Part shown: piece after piece, positions 25,284-33,536 of the stretch
Layout: each line of letters opens with the position of its first letter
Position numbering within the stretch: the stretch's first letter is position 1
From: Caloranaerobacter sp050286925
GTDB lineage: Bacteria > Bacillota > Clostridia > Tissierellales > Thermohalobacteraceae
Assembly: GCF_050286925.1 (NCBI RefSeq)
Contig: NZ_JBFWFX010000002.1
Span: 62,001-126,000 of the forward strand
Length of the DNA stretch: 64,000 nt
Direction: 5' to 3'
The notes under the pieces: generated by a model
What the model saw: only the letters and a program-made list of their open reading frames with translations
Databases searched by the model: none
What the model was told of the DNA's origin: nothing
Program-made: the position numbers and the translations under genes

Positions 25284-27017
25284 TTGAAAAGGATATGGAA
25301 GTATATAAGCAAATACAAAAGATATTATTTGGTAGCTATGCTTTCGATGATAATAGCTATGGCACTTGATATGTTTAATCCACGATTAACTAAAATTATA
25401 ATTGATGATGTCATAGTTGGAGGTACAACTGAAATTCTATTGAAATTACTTTTAGCTCTTATTGGGATAACCTTATCGAGAGCTGTTTTGGGATATATTA
25501 AAGAGTATCTATTTGATACTACTAGCAGTAAAATAGTTAAAGAGCTTAGAAAAGATTTATTTGATCATATACAAACTTTATCATTTTCATATTTTGATGG
25601 TATGAATACAGGTGAAATTTTATCAAGACTTTCCGAAGATGTAGATAATGTATGGCAAGCTTTGGGATTTGGTAGTATGTTGTTTATTGAACAGATGATT
25701 TATTTTATAGTGGCTACAATAATGTTATTTACGTTAAATTGGAAAATAGCCTTGTTAAGTCTTGCTACAATGCCGTTAATAGCATATCTTGCTGTAGCAT
25801 TAGAAAAACGGATAGGTGAAGTATATGAAAAAATAAGCGACCAAGGTGCTTTATTGAATACAACTGCTCAGGAGAACGTAGCAGGAGTAAGATTAGTTAG
25901 GGCATTTGCTAGAGAAAAATACGAGATTGAAAAGTTTTTAAGTCAAAATAAAGAAAATTACAAATTAAATGTAAAACAGGCTGATATCTGGGCTAAATAT
26001 CATCCTGTTATAGAATTTTTATCGAATGCGATAAGTATTTTAATAATAACAGTTGGAGGGCTTTTAGTAATCGAAGAAGATATTTCAATAGGAACATTAG
26101 TAGCAGCTAATTTTTATACATCTATGCTTATTTGGCCTATGAGAATGTTAGGATGGCTTACTAATATACTTGGGCAGTGTAATGCTTCTTTGAAAAAGAT
26201 TGATAAAATATTTAATGAAAAACCTACTATCAAAAATGCAGAAAATCCTATAGTGTTAAAATCTGTTGAAGGACATATTAAATTTGAAAACGTATCTTTG
26301 GAATACGATGGAGTAAAGGTTTTAAAGAATATAAATATTGATGCAAAACCGGGTAGTACAATTGCAATAATGGGAACTACTGGTGCGGGAAAGAGTTCAT
26401 TAGTTAATTTAATACCAAGATTTTATGATTGTACTGAAGGAAGAATATTATTAGACGGTATAGATATTAAAGATATCGATCTTAATTTTTTGAGAAACCA
26501 AATATCTGTAGTAATGCAAGATGTATTCTTATTTTCAGATACTATTGAAGAAAATATAAAATTTGGAGTAAAGGATACGGAAAATGTAGATATAGTGAGG
26601 GCGGCGAGAGATGCACAAGTATATGAATTTGTTATGGGAATGAAGGATGGATTTAATACGATAATAGGTGAACGTGGTGTTGGGTTATCTGGAGGACAAA
26701 AGCAGAGAATTTCTATAGCAAGAGCATTGGCTAAAGAATCGAAGATTTTAATATTAGATGATGCAACTTCAGCTTTAGATATGGAAACAGAGTATAAGAT
26801 TGAAAGCGCTATAGAAAATAGAAAAGGAATAACTAAATTTATAATTGCTCATAGAATTTCAGCAGTAAAGAATGCTGATGAAATAATTATACTTGAAAAT
26901 GGCAAAATCGTTGAAAGAGGTACACATGATGAACTTCTAAAGAAGAAGGGAAAATATTATGACACATACTTTGAGCAGACAAAAGGTATTTATACAGAGA
27001 ATAAGGAGGTGATATAA
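25284..27017 (+). CDS. Heterodimeric ABC multidrug exporter, subunit with degenerate catalytic Walker B
   Basis: A 577-residue half-transporter: six membrane helices in the first ~320 residues, then an ATPase domain. Walker A is GTTGAGKSS near residue 365 and the signature is LSGGQKQR near 472. Walker B reads ILILDDATSALD, with Asp where the catalytic Glu normally stands. Together with the partner's altered signature this marks an asymmetric exporter with one inactive ATP site, as in BmrCD, LmrCD or TM287/288. Start is TTG 25284 after AAGGGGG. It overlaps the next gene by one base. Likely substrates are drugs or lipids. Confidence 0.93.
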   Translation: MKRIWKYISKYKRYYLVAMLSMIIAMALDMFNPRLTKIIIDDVIVGGTTEILLKLLLALIGITLSRAVLGYIKEYLFDTTSSKIVKELRKDLFDHIQTLSFSYFDGMNTGEILSRLSEDVDNVWQALGFGSMLFIEQMIYFIVATIMLFTLNWKIALLSLATMPLIAYLAVALEKRIGEVYEKISDQGALLNTTAQENVAGVRLVRAFAREKYEIEKFLSQNKENYKLNVKQADIWAKYHPVIEFLSNAISILIITVGGLLVIEEDISIGTLVAANFYTSMLIWPMRMLGWLTNILGQCNASLKKIDKIFNEKPTIKNAENPIVLKSVEGHIKFENVSLEYDGVKVLKNINIDAKPGSTIAIMGTTGAGKSSLVNLIPRFYDCTEGRILLDGIDIKDIDLNFLRNQISVVMQDVFLFSDTIEENIKFGVKDTENVDIVRAARDAQVYEFVMGMKDGFNTIIGERGVGLSGGQKQRISIARALAKESKILILDDATSALDMETEYKIESAIENRKGITKFIIAHRISAVKNADEIIILENGKIVERGTHDELLKKKGKYYDTYFEQTKGIYTENKEVI

Positions 27018-28810
27018 TGGCTAAAAATACAGTAAGGCAAGATGAAAAACTTAATGAAATTGTAAAGAGAGATATTATTAAAAGGTTATATTCATATTTA
27101 AAGCCATACAAATTTGAAGTTTTTCAAGTACTTGTCTTAATGGGAGTTGTTATTGGGGTTAATCTTATTAATCCATATTTTTTTAGATTAGGTATAGATA
27201 AATATATAGCAGATAAAGATATAAAAGGGCTTTTCTTGCTGGGAGGATTAATGATTTTAATTAATATAGTTTCTATGATTTGTTCTAGATGGAGAATTAA
27301 GAAGATGTCTAGGATAACCAATAATATATTAGTTACTATAAGGCATCAGCTATATAAGCATATACAAAAACTGTCATTTGAGTTTTTTGATAATCGTCCA
27401 AATGGGAAAATTATTGCCAGAATTATTGGAGATGTAAACTCTTTAAATAATTTATTTACAAGTAGTGTTACAAATTTAATCCCAGATTTAGTTACTTTAA
27501 TAGCTGTTGTAGTGATAATGATTTCTATGAATTTAAAACTAGCTTTAGTATCTCTAGTAACACTACCATTTCTATTAGTATCTATGTTTTTAATAGAAGT
27601 TACATGCAGGAAGAGATGGCAGTTATTTAGGAAAAAGAATTCCAATATGAAAGGATATATTCATGAAAATTTTTCTGGTATTAGAGTTATACAGAGTTTT
27701 GCTGCCCAAGATAAGACCAGCAGAGGATTTAATGAGATACTGACAGAACTTAATGCAGCATTTGTCAAGGCAGTAAGAATAAGTGATTTATTTTGGCCAT
27801 TAGTTGAGATTTCATGGGGAATAGGTTCAGTAATAGTATTTTGGTATGGAGTAAAACTATTAAATACTGGAGAGATTAGTGTAGGGCTTTTAGTTGCTTT
27901 CACAAGCTATATATCAATGTTCTGGCGACCGATAATGAATTTAAGTAATTTTTATAACAATTTAATTACAAATATGGCAGCAGCAGAGAGAATATTTGAA
28001 ATAATGGACATAAAGCCTGATATAGAAGACAAAAAAGATGCTAAGCCTATGCCAAAAATAAAAGGGAATGTTGAGTTTAAACATGTTAATTTCAGCTATG
28101 ATGATAATGAGGTTGTTTTAAAAGATATAAATTTTAGTGTTAAAGCTGGAGAAACAATAGCATTAGTAGGTCCAACTGGAGCTGGTAAGACAACAATAGT
28201 AAACTTAATAGCAAGATTTTATGATGTAGATAGTGGAGAAGTTCTAATAGATGGGTATAATGTTTCAGATGTCAAATTAGAAACCTTAAGAAGCCAAATG
28301 GGGATTATGCTTCAGGATACATTTCTATTTTCAGGTACAATAAAGGAAAATATAAGGTATGGTAAACTTGATGCAACTGATGAAGAAATAATTAAAGCAG
28401 CTAAAGCCGCTTATGCTCACGATTTTATTATGAAATTGCCAAATGGGTATGATACAGATATTAATGAAAGAGGAACGAGATTATCTGTAGGGCAAAGGCA
28501 ATTAATAGCATTTGCAAGAGCTTTACTTGCAGATCCTAGAATTTTAATTTTAGACGAGGCAACATCTAGTATTGATACTCATACAGAAAGATTAGTTCAA
28601 AAAGGGATAGAGAGACTTTTAAAAGGTAGAACATCTTTTGTAATAGCTCATCGACTTTCAACAATCCAGAATGCAGACCGTATATTTGTTATTGATGATG
28701 GTAAGATTAAGGAAATGGGCAACCATGATGAGCTTATGAAAATGAAAGGTATCTATTATAATCTGTTTATGTCGCAGTTTAAGTTTTTGGATAATAAGAA
28801 AGCAGTGTGA
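27017..28810 (+). CDS. Heterodimeric ABC multidrug exporter, subunit with variant signature motif
   Basis: A 597-residue half-transporter and partner of the preceding protein. Six membrane helices precede an ATPase domain with Walker A GPTGAGKTT near residue 388, a non-canonical signature LSVGQRQL near 493 in place of LSGGQ, and an intact Walker B ILILDEATSSID. The degenerate site of the heterodimer is therefore made from this signature plus the partner's Asp-containing Walker B. The start ATG overlaps the upstream stop and follows a perfect AAGGAGGTGAT site. Expression should be set by the leader at 25031-25263. Confidence 0.94.
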   Translation: MAKNTVRQDEKLNEIVKRDIIKRLYSYLKPYKFEVFQVLVLMGVVIGVNLINPYFFRLGIDKYIADKDIKGLFLLGGLMILINIVSMICSRWRIKKMSRITNNILVTIRHQLYKHIQKLSFEFFDNRPNGKIIARIIGDVNSLNNLFTSSVTNLIPDLVTLIAVVVIMISMNLKLALVSLVTLPFLLVSMFLIEVTCRKRWQLFRKKNSNMKGYIHENFSGIRVIQSFAAQDKTSRGFNEILTELNAAFVKAVRISDLFWPLVEISWGIGSVIVFWYGVKLLNTGEISVGLLVAFTSYISMFWRPIMNLSNFYNNLITNMAAAERIFEIMDIKPDIEDKKDAKPMPKIKGNVEFKHVNFSYDDNEVVLKDINFSVKAGETIALVGPTGAGKTTIVNLIARFYDVDSGEVLIDGYNVSDVKLETLRSQMGIMLQDTFLFSGTIKENIRYGKLDATDEEIIKAAKAAYAHDFIMKLPNGYDTDINERGTRLSVGQRQLIAFARALLADPRILILDEATSSIDTHTERLVQKGIERLLKGRTSFVIAHRLSTIQNADRIFVIDDGKIKEMGNHDELMKMKGIYYNLFMSQFKFLDNKKAV

Positions 28811-28820
28811 TATAAATAAT

Positions 28821-28854
28821 ATTGCCCTCTTAAGAATTTTCTTAAGAGGGCAAT
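28821..28854. terminator. Terminator after the ABC exporter operon
   Basis: ATTGCCCTCTTAAG / CTTAAGAGGGCAAT, a 14-bp perfect stem with loop AATTTT, between convergent genes. Confidence 0.85.
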
Positions 28855-28874
28855 TTCTGCCTAAATCTTATAGC

Positions 28875-29459
28875 TTACTTGTCTATTTTTAATACATATT
28901 TTTGAATTTTAGAAGTTATATCAGTATTCATTTTTATCATACTTTTTTCAAATTCTCTGTTTATATTTGCTTGATTTGTACAAATTGTAGTAACTTGAAT
29001 AAATAATCCGTTTGCAGTAATAGAATTGCTAAAAGTAGGAGAAAGACTTACATCTAATTCTTTATAATCTATGGGATTAGAATAAATTCGGTTAACAGCC
29101 AAGTAATATCTTTGTTTTATTTTAGGTTCATAGTTAACAATAACTTTTGTTGCAATATTTTTTTCTTGATTTAGTATATAAATTGATTTTTGTTTTAGAA
29201 AAGCTGTATTATCATTAAGAGCATTAAAAGTAGTATCGACCCAATGTTTATTCAATTCTTCATTTCCAGGGTAAACTGTTATTGTTGGTTTCCCGATATA
29301 TGATAGAGGATATTCTTTTTTTAGCTCTTCTATAATATAATCTGATATAGAATCGAATTCATTATAATTTAATGATTTTTTATTATTAAAGATATATATA
29401 CCAGCAATGCTTATTACAACAATTGTTATTATAAGTAAAATTTTTGTTCTTTTGATCAT
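28875..29459 (-). CDS. Membrane-anchored protein of unknown function, 194 residues
   Basis: An N-terminal basic-hydrophobic segment (KRTKILLIITIVVISIAGIYIF) acts as a signal anchor, so the remaining ~165 residues are outside the membrane. The rest has alternating strand/helix character with no motif that I recognise; two features are YPGNEELNKHWVDTTFNAL and a C-terminal helix MNTDITSKIQKYVLKIDK. It is a single gene transcribed towards the ABC terminator. Start ATG after GAGGAG-like sequence on the minus strand. Confidence 0.8.
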   Translation of the reverse strand: MIKRTKILLIITIVVISIAGIYIFNNKKSLNYNEFDSISDYIIEELKKEYPLSYIGKPTITVYPGNEELNKHWVDTTFNALNDNTAFLKQKSIYILNQEKNIATKVIVNYEPKIKQRYYLAVNRIYSNPIDYKELDVSLSPTFSNSITANGLFIQVTTICTNQANINREFEKSMIKMNTDITSKIQKYVLKIDK

Positions 29460-29845
29460 TTACAAGCCAACTCCTCAAAAATATTTATGTTCAGTTTTGT
29501 ATTCATAAGTGTAAATAGGTATTATATTAATAAAATTTTTTGTTCCTTTAATTTTTGTAGTTTAAATAGATTTGAAGTAAATATGAAATACATATATTTT
29601 ACATACAATATTAACAGATGTTCTATAAAAAACATGTCGAAATGCGGTATGACGAATGTTAAAATTTTGTAATAAAACTATAAAACAGCAAATGTTCGAT
29701 ATCTACAAGTTATAACAATCTAAACTAATTTATTAAATATAAAACTTGTTAAAATAAAATTGTATAATTGGCTACAATTAAGAAATTGCTTTAAAGTTTG
29801 AAAACTATATAATATAATAAAACTAAAAATACAAGGGGTGATTTA
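29460..29845. other. Intergenic region upstream of degV
   Basis: About 390 bp without a supported gene. It contains TGTCGAA at 29635-29641 (Spo0A-box core) and the degV promoter at 29786-29813. Confidence 0.6.
29786..29813 (+). promoter_or_regulatory. Promoter of degV
   Basis: TTGCTT (29786-29791) and perfect TATAAT (29808-29813) with a 16-bp spacer, 33 bp upstream of the start codon. Confidence 0.6.
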
Positions 29846-30709
29846 ATGGCAGTTAGGATAATTACTGATAGTGCTTGTGATTTACCTAAAAATATCATAG
29901 ATGAATATAATATTCATGTGATACCTATATTAATTTATTTTGGAGATATAGAATATTTAGATGGAGAAACTCTTAATCCATTAGATTTATATAAAGACAT
30001 GAGAAATGGTAAGGTCTATAAGACAGCACAAATTCCTCCAGCTACCTTTAAAAAAGTTTTTTTAGAGTATGCAAAGAAAAATGAAAGTGTAATTTATGTT
30101 GCTTTTTCATCTGGTTTATCTGGTACATATCAATCGGCTTTAATGGCAAAGAATGAAGTGTTAGAGGAATATCCAGATTTTGACTTAGAGATAATTGATA
30201 CAAAATGTGCTTCTGTAGGTTTTGGCTTAGTTGTATATAAAGCTGCACAAATGGCTAAGGAAGGTAAGTCAAAAGAAGAAATAGTTAATGCAGTTAACTT
30301 TTATTCACAACATATGGAACATATTTTTACTGTAGACGATTTGGAGTATTTATATAGAGGTGGCAGAGTAAGTCGTACAGCTGCATTTGTAGGTAGTTTA
30401 CTAAATATTAAACCTATTTTAGATGTAGAAGATGGCAAATTAGTTCCTATTGAAAAAGTTAGAGGCAGAAAAAAAGTATTAAAGAGAATGATTGAAATAA
30501 TGGAAGAAAGAGGAGTAGATTTATCTAATCAAGTTATAGGTATAAATCATGGTGATGATTTAGAAGGAGCTAAAAAACTTGAAGAAATGATAAGAGAAAG
30601 ATTTGGATGCAAAGAGTTTATTGTAAATATAGTTGGATGTGCTATTGGTGCACATTCAGGACCTGGAACTTTATCAGTATTTTTCTTAAATGAAAAACCA
30701 CAGATGTAA
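29846..30709 (+). CDS. DegV family fatty-acid-binding protein
   Basis: A 287-residue cytoplasmic protein that begins VRIITDSACDLPKN, the DegV hallmark. It also has TAQIPPATFKKVF, IYVAFSSGLSGTYQSA, IDTKCASVGFGL and the late YLYRGGRVSRTAAFVGSLLNIKPIL, which contribute to the fatty-acid pocket. Members (FakB-like) present fatty acids to a kinase FakA for phosphorylation and phospholipid synthesis; no fakA gene is adjacent. Start ATG after AAGGGGTGAT. Single gene ending in a hairpin. Confidence 0.95.
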   Translation: MAVRIITDSACDLPKNIIDEYNIHVIPILIYFGDIEYLDGETLNPLDLYKDMRNGKVYKTAQIPPATFKKVFLEYAKKNESVIYVAFSSGLSGTYQSALMAKNEVLEEYPDFDLEIIDTKCASVGFGLVVYKAAQMAKEGKSKEEIVNAVNFYSQHMEHIFTVDDLEYLYRGGRVSRTAAFVGSLLNIKPILDVEDGKLVPIEKVRGRKKVLKRMIEIMEERGVDLSNQVIGINHGDDLEGAKKLEEMIRERFGCKEFIVNIVGCAIGAHSGPGTLSVFFLNEKPQM

Positions 30710-30732
30710 AGCTACTGTTTATTCAGTAGCTT
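30709..30732 (+). terminator. degV terminator hairpin, first copy (no T-tract)
   Basis: AAGCTACTG-TTTATT-CAGTAGCTT overlaps the degV stop codon. A near-identical copy with a T-tract lies at 30987-31014. This copy is followed by GAGCTTG instead of T residues. Confidence 0.6.
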
Positions 30733-30986
30733 GAGCTTGTTGACATAATAAATTATTTATGAAAATAACGCTCATGCGAAAGAATTTAGAAAAAACTTAA
30801 GGCTTAAATTTTTAGAAAATCCTAACGCTTCCAATGAGTCGTCCTGACTCTGGAAGCTGGCTTAGCATCCATGCTAAGCCTACGGATTTTCTTAAAAATT
30901 TTCACCTAGTTTTTTTCACTAAATTCTTTCAAGCATTCACTTTTATTTTCATATATATTTAAAAAGATAAGTTTGTCTACAGTCTG
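30733..30986. repeat. Folded inverted-repeat element (MITE-like or structured RNA), unrecognised
   Basis: Two long imperfect arms, 30738-30822 and 30884-30982, are complementary. Both share, in inverted orientation, GAAAATAA, GAAAGAATTTAG, AAAAAACT and AGAAAATCC. Between the arms are two perfect hairpins: GCTTCCA...TGGAAGC with inner GAGTC/GACTC (30827-30857), and GGCTTAGCAT-CC-ATGCTAAGCC (30859-30880). The whole segment can fold into a long stem capped by two hairpins. It sits between two copies of the same 24-base terminator hairpin with one mismatch, which suggests insertion with target duplication. There is no open frame. It could be a non-autonomous element or a non-coding RNA. Confidence 0.7.
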
Positions 30987-31014
30987 AAGCTACTGTTTAT
31001 TCAGTGGCTTTTTT
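30987..31014 (+). terminator. Terminator hairpin, second copy with T-tract
   Basis: AAGCTACTG-TTTATT-CAGTGGCTT followed by TTTT. It duplicates the hairpin at 30709-30732. Confidence 0.75.
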
Positions 31015-31030
31015 ATGTGTTCAGAAAAAA

Positions 31031-31157
31031 GAACAAAATCTTCGATTTGAATAAATTAAAGAAGATTTTGTTGAAATCCATTACGAAAATTATATTTAAA
31101 ATTATCTACAATTTAATAATTAATAAGGAATATATAATTTACTATGGATTATAAAAA
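31031..31157 (-). repeat. Dispersed two-hairpin repeat, copy 2 (reverse orientation)
   Basis: Read on the minus strand it matches copy 1 and copy 3: TATAATCCATAG, AAATTATATA, GATAATTTTAAATATAATTT, CGTAATGGATTTCAACAAAAT, then the hairpin AACAAAATCTTC / GAAGATTTTGTT. This copy retains the intact second hairpin. Confidence 0.78.
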
Positions 31158-31255
31158 ATTTTAATATTTACAAAAATGTATTTTTGTGATAACATACTGA
31201 TTTAATAACCAAAATAGATTTTTATAATATTTTACATTTATATGGGGGTGGGGGA

Positions 31256-32452
31256 ATGGGTATAACAAGGAACATAAAGACATACTACATATACTCTATA
31301 TTTGCAGACCTTTTAATATTAGGACCTATAATAGTATTATTCCTTACAGCAAAAGGGTTATCTTTTACAGAAATTATGTTGTTGCAATCTGTAGCAGCTA
31401 TTTCAGTAGTTATATTTGAAGTGCCTACAGGAGCTTTTGCAGATAAATTTGGAAGAAAGGTTAGTATGCTCATAGGAGCAATATTATGGGCAACTAGTCT
31501 TCTGATATATATATTAGGAACCAAGTTTCTAACTTTTATGTTGGCTGAAATAACCTTTAGTTTAGGAGCTACATTGAAATCTGGAGCAGATACTGCTTTA
31601 ATATATGATTCATTAAAATCGATAGGGAGAGAAAGAGAGTTCCAAAGTATAGAAGGTTATGCAAGGTCATTAGCTCTATATGCTCAAGCTGTAGGTTCTA
31701 TTATTGCGGGATTTGTGTACAAAGTAAATATTTTTTTACCGCTCTATATTTCTATTGGATTTATGTTTATAACTGCAATTGTTATTTTAAACTTTATTGA
31801 ACCTCCAATAGAAGGGAAAAAGGGCAAATATGGTAGTAATTATTTAAAACAGATTAAAGAAAGTGGGATATATATTGCAAGACATGAGAAAATTAAAGCG
31901 ATAATGCTATTTTCAATGATTTTCTTTATATTTTATAGAGCTGGGTTTTGGTATTTTCAACCTTATATGGAGAGTGTAAAAATACCTGTTGAGTACTTTG
32001 GGATAATATTTTTTATTTTCAACATTGTGGCCGCAATAACTTCTAAAAGGTGTCATTTAATAATGGAAAAAACTAAACCTAGAACTTTATCATTTATGGC
32101 ATTTCTTATAATATTATCATTTGCTTTACTAGGAGTTATAAGAGTATGGGTAGGCGTGTTAGCGATATTACTGCAGCAAATGGCTAGAGGACTTTATAGA
32201 CCAGTTACAACTAAATATTTAAACAAACATATACCATCGGACAAAAGAGCTACAATACTTTCTTTTCAAAGTTTAATAACAAATATTGCCGTAGCTGTAA
32301 CTTTACCATTTATGGGTGTATTAAAAGATTCGACAGATATATTTACTACACATTTAATATTAGCTGGAATAATGCTTGTGCTAGTATTAGCTGTTATGAG
32401 ATATATGAATAAAAGATTAGGAGTAAAGCAAGCAGAGAAAAGCGGAGTTTAA
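31256..32452 (+). CDS. MFS transporter
   Basis: A 398-residue major facilitator protein with about 12 hydrophobic segments. The A-motif GAFADKFGRKVSMLIGA is in the first inter-helix loop, and EVPTGAFADKFGR is typical of DHA-type efflux proteins. RGLYRPVTTKYLNKHIPSDKRATILSFQSL near the C-terminal half supports an exporter of the YxlH/multidrug type. Substrate unknown. The start ATG follows GGGGGTGGGGG. Monocistronic. Confidence 0.88.
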   Translation: MGITRNIKTYYIYSIFADLLILGPIIVLFLTAKGLSFTEIMLLQSVAAISVVIFEVPTGAFADKFGRKVSMLIGAILWATSLLIYILGTKFLTFMLAEITFSLGATLKSGADTALIYDSLKSIGREREFQSIEGYARSLALYAQAVGSIIAGFVYKVNIFLPLYISIGFMFITAIVILNFIEPPIEGKKGKYGSNYLKQIKESGIYIARHEKIKAIMLFSMIFFIFYRAGFWYFQPYMESVKIPVEYFGIIFFIFNIVAAITSKRCHLIMEKTKPRTLSFMAFLIILSFALLGVIRVWVGVLAILLQQMARGLYRPVTTKYLNKHIPSDKRATILSFQSLITNIAVAVTLPFMGVLKDSTDIFTTHLILAGIMLVLVLAVMRYMNKRLGVKQAEKSGV

Positions 32453-32562
32453 TTTTTTAGTATAAATATATTGATTTAAAGTTTTAATTGGTTTATTATA
32501 AATGTAACATAGAATCCTTTCAGAATTATTTAATAAAGGAAAAGAAAGGTTGTACGGGTATT

Positions 32563-33063
32563 ATGGTAGATGAATTATTAAAACAGATATTAGGTGAATT
32601 AAAAGGTTTAAGAGAGAATCAGGTTAAAATGCAAGAAGATATAAGTAATTTAAAAGAAAATCAAGTTAAGATGCAGGAAAATATAAGTAAAATGCAAAAA
32701 GACATAAGTGGAATGAAGGAAGACATAAATGGTTTGAAAGCGAACCAAGAACAGATGCAGAAAGATATAAGCGGCTTGAAAGAAAGTCAGAAACAGATGC
32801 AGAAAGATATAAGCGACTTGAAAGAAAGTCAGAAGCAGATGCAGAAAGACATAGTAGAGTTAAAGCAAGGACAAACAAGATTAGAGAAAAAATTGGATGA
32901 AGTATCTAATAAACTCGATGATTTAGAAGTAAAGAACGCACAAAGACATATTGAAATTAATGGTAGACTTGATGAAATAATTGATGATGTTGAATTTATA
33001 AAATACAAAGAGTTTAAAAACGAAGAAGATATTTTTAAACTTAAGAAAAAATTAGCAGGTTAA
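32563..33063 (+). CDS. Coiled-coil protein with 14-residue tandem repeats
   Basis: A 166-residue soluble protein. Residues about 20-105 are a string of 14-residue units of the form DISxLKExQxxMQK, at least five of them, with two nearly identical at the DNA level (42-bp period around 32755-32850). The heptad pattern predicts a long parallel coiled coil. The C-terminal part continues as a helix (LEKKLDEVSNKLDDLEVK) with a short charged end. I start at ATG 32563, since the in-frame region back to 32488 lacks coding character; no strong ribosome site is visible. The function is unknown; the repeat resembles phage tail-fibre stalks and bacterial DUF-type coiled-coil proteins. Confidence 0.75.
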   Translation: MVDELLKQILGELKGLRENQVKMQEDISNLKENQVKMQENISKMQKDISGMKEDINGLKANQEQMQKDISGLKESQKQMQKDISDLKESQKQMQKDIVELKQGQTRLEKKLDEVSNKLDDLEVKNAQRHIEINGRLDEIIDDVEFIKYKEFKNEEDIFKLKKKLAG

Positions 33064-33079
33064 AATATTATTTGTAGAA

Positions 33080-33106
33080 AAGGCTGGCAGTTATCTTGCC
33101 AGCCTT
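33080..33106. terminator. Bidirectional terminator
   Basis: AAGGCTGGCA / TGCCAGCCTT with loop GTTATCT, between the convergent coiled-coil and zinc-ribbon genes. Confidence 0.85.
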
Positions 33107-33120
33107 CCTATTATATTTTA

Positions 33121-33330
33121 TTAAGAACCTATTAAGAAATCGAATATATTGGATAATTCGCTTGTATTGGCTTTATAGATTTCTGTATATCTACATCTTG
33201 TGCAAGTTACAGTAGTAAATTTTTTGTTTTGAATATCAAATAATTTAGCGAATGTCCCACCAGTTGCTTGGAACTGATCGGTTTCATATGATGTATTTGA
33301 GCACTTTGGGCATTTCCAATTAGATTCCAT
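33121..33330 (-). CDS. Small zinc-ribbon protein (DUF2082-like)
   Basis: A 69-residue protein with a CPKC motif at residues 7-10 and CTRC near 43-46, a classical zinc ribbon, plus a GGTFAKLFDIQNKKF hairpin between them. It resembles the small predicted nucleic-acid-binding Zn-ribbon proteins of DUF2082. Start ATG at 33330 after GGAGG on the minus strand. Role unknown. Confidence 0.85.
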   Translation of the reverse strand: MESNWKCPKCSNTSYETDQFQATGGTFAKLFDIQNKKFTTVTCTRCRYTEIYKANTSELSNIFDFLIGS

Positions 33331-33457
33331 AATTTACCTCCTTTATTTAAGGTTAAAGAACTATGTATTATTAGTTATTTCTACTAATAAAAAAATATTC
33401 CTTCAAAAATTAGATTTTTTCTCATGATATATAAATGAGTTAATATTTATGTTTTAA

Positions 33458-33486
33458 TTGTAGAAAATTAGTAATAATTGTATAAT
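33458..33486 (+). promoter_or_regulatory. Promoter of the Wadjet operon
   Basis: TTGTAG (33458-33463) and TATAAT (33481-33486) with a 17-bp spacer, 50 bp upstream of jetA. Confidence 0.65.
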
Positions 33487-33536
33487 AATTGTAGATAAAG
33501 TAAAACTTTTAGAACAAAAATAGAAAAGGTGAATTT

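Noticed and set aside
29487..29672. 61-residue plus-strand frame upstream of degV
   Set aside because: Aromatic/Cys-rich random-looking translation with no ribosome site.
30738..30766. TTGACA at the left end of the folded element as a promoter
   Set aside because: No acceptable -10 hexamer lies 16-18 bases downstream; it is more likely part of the terminal inverted repeat.
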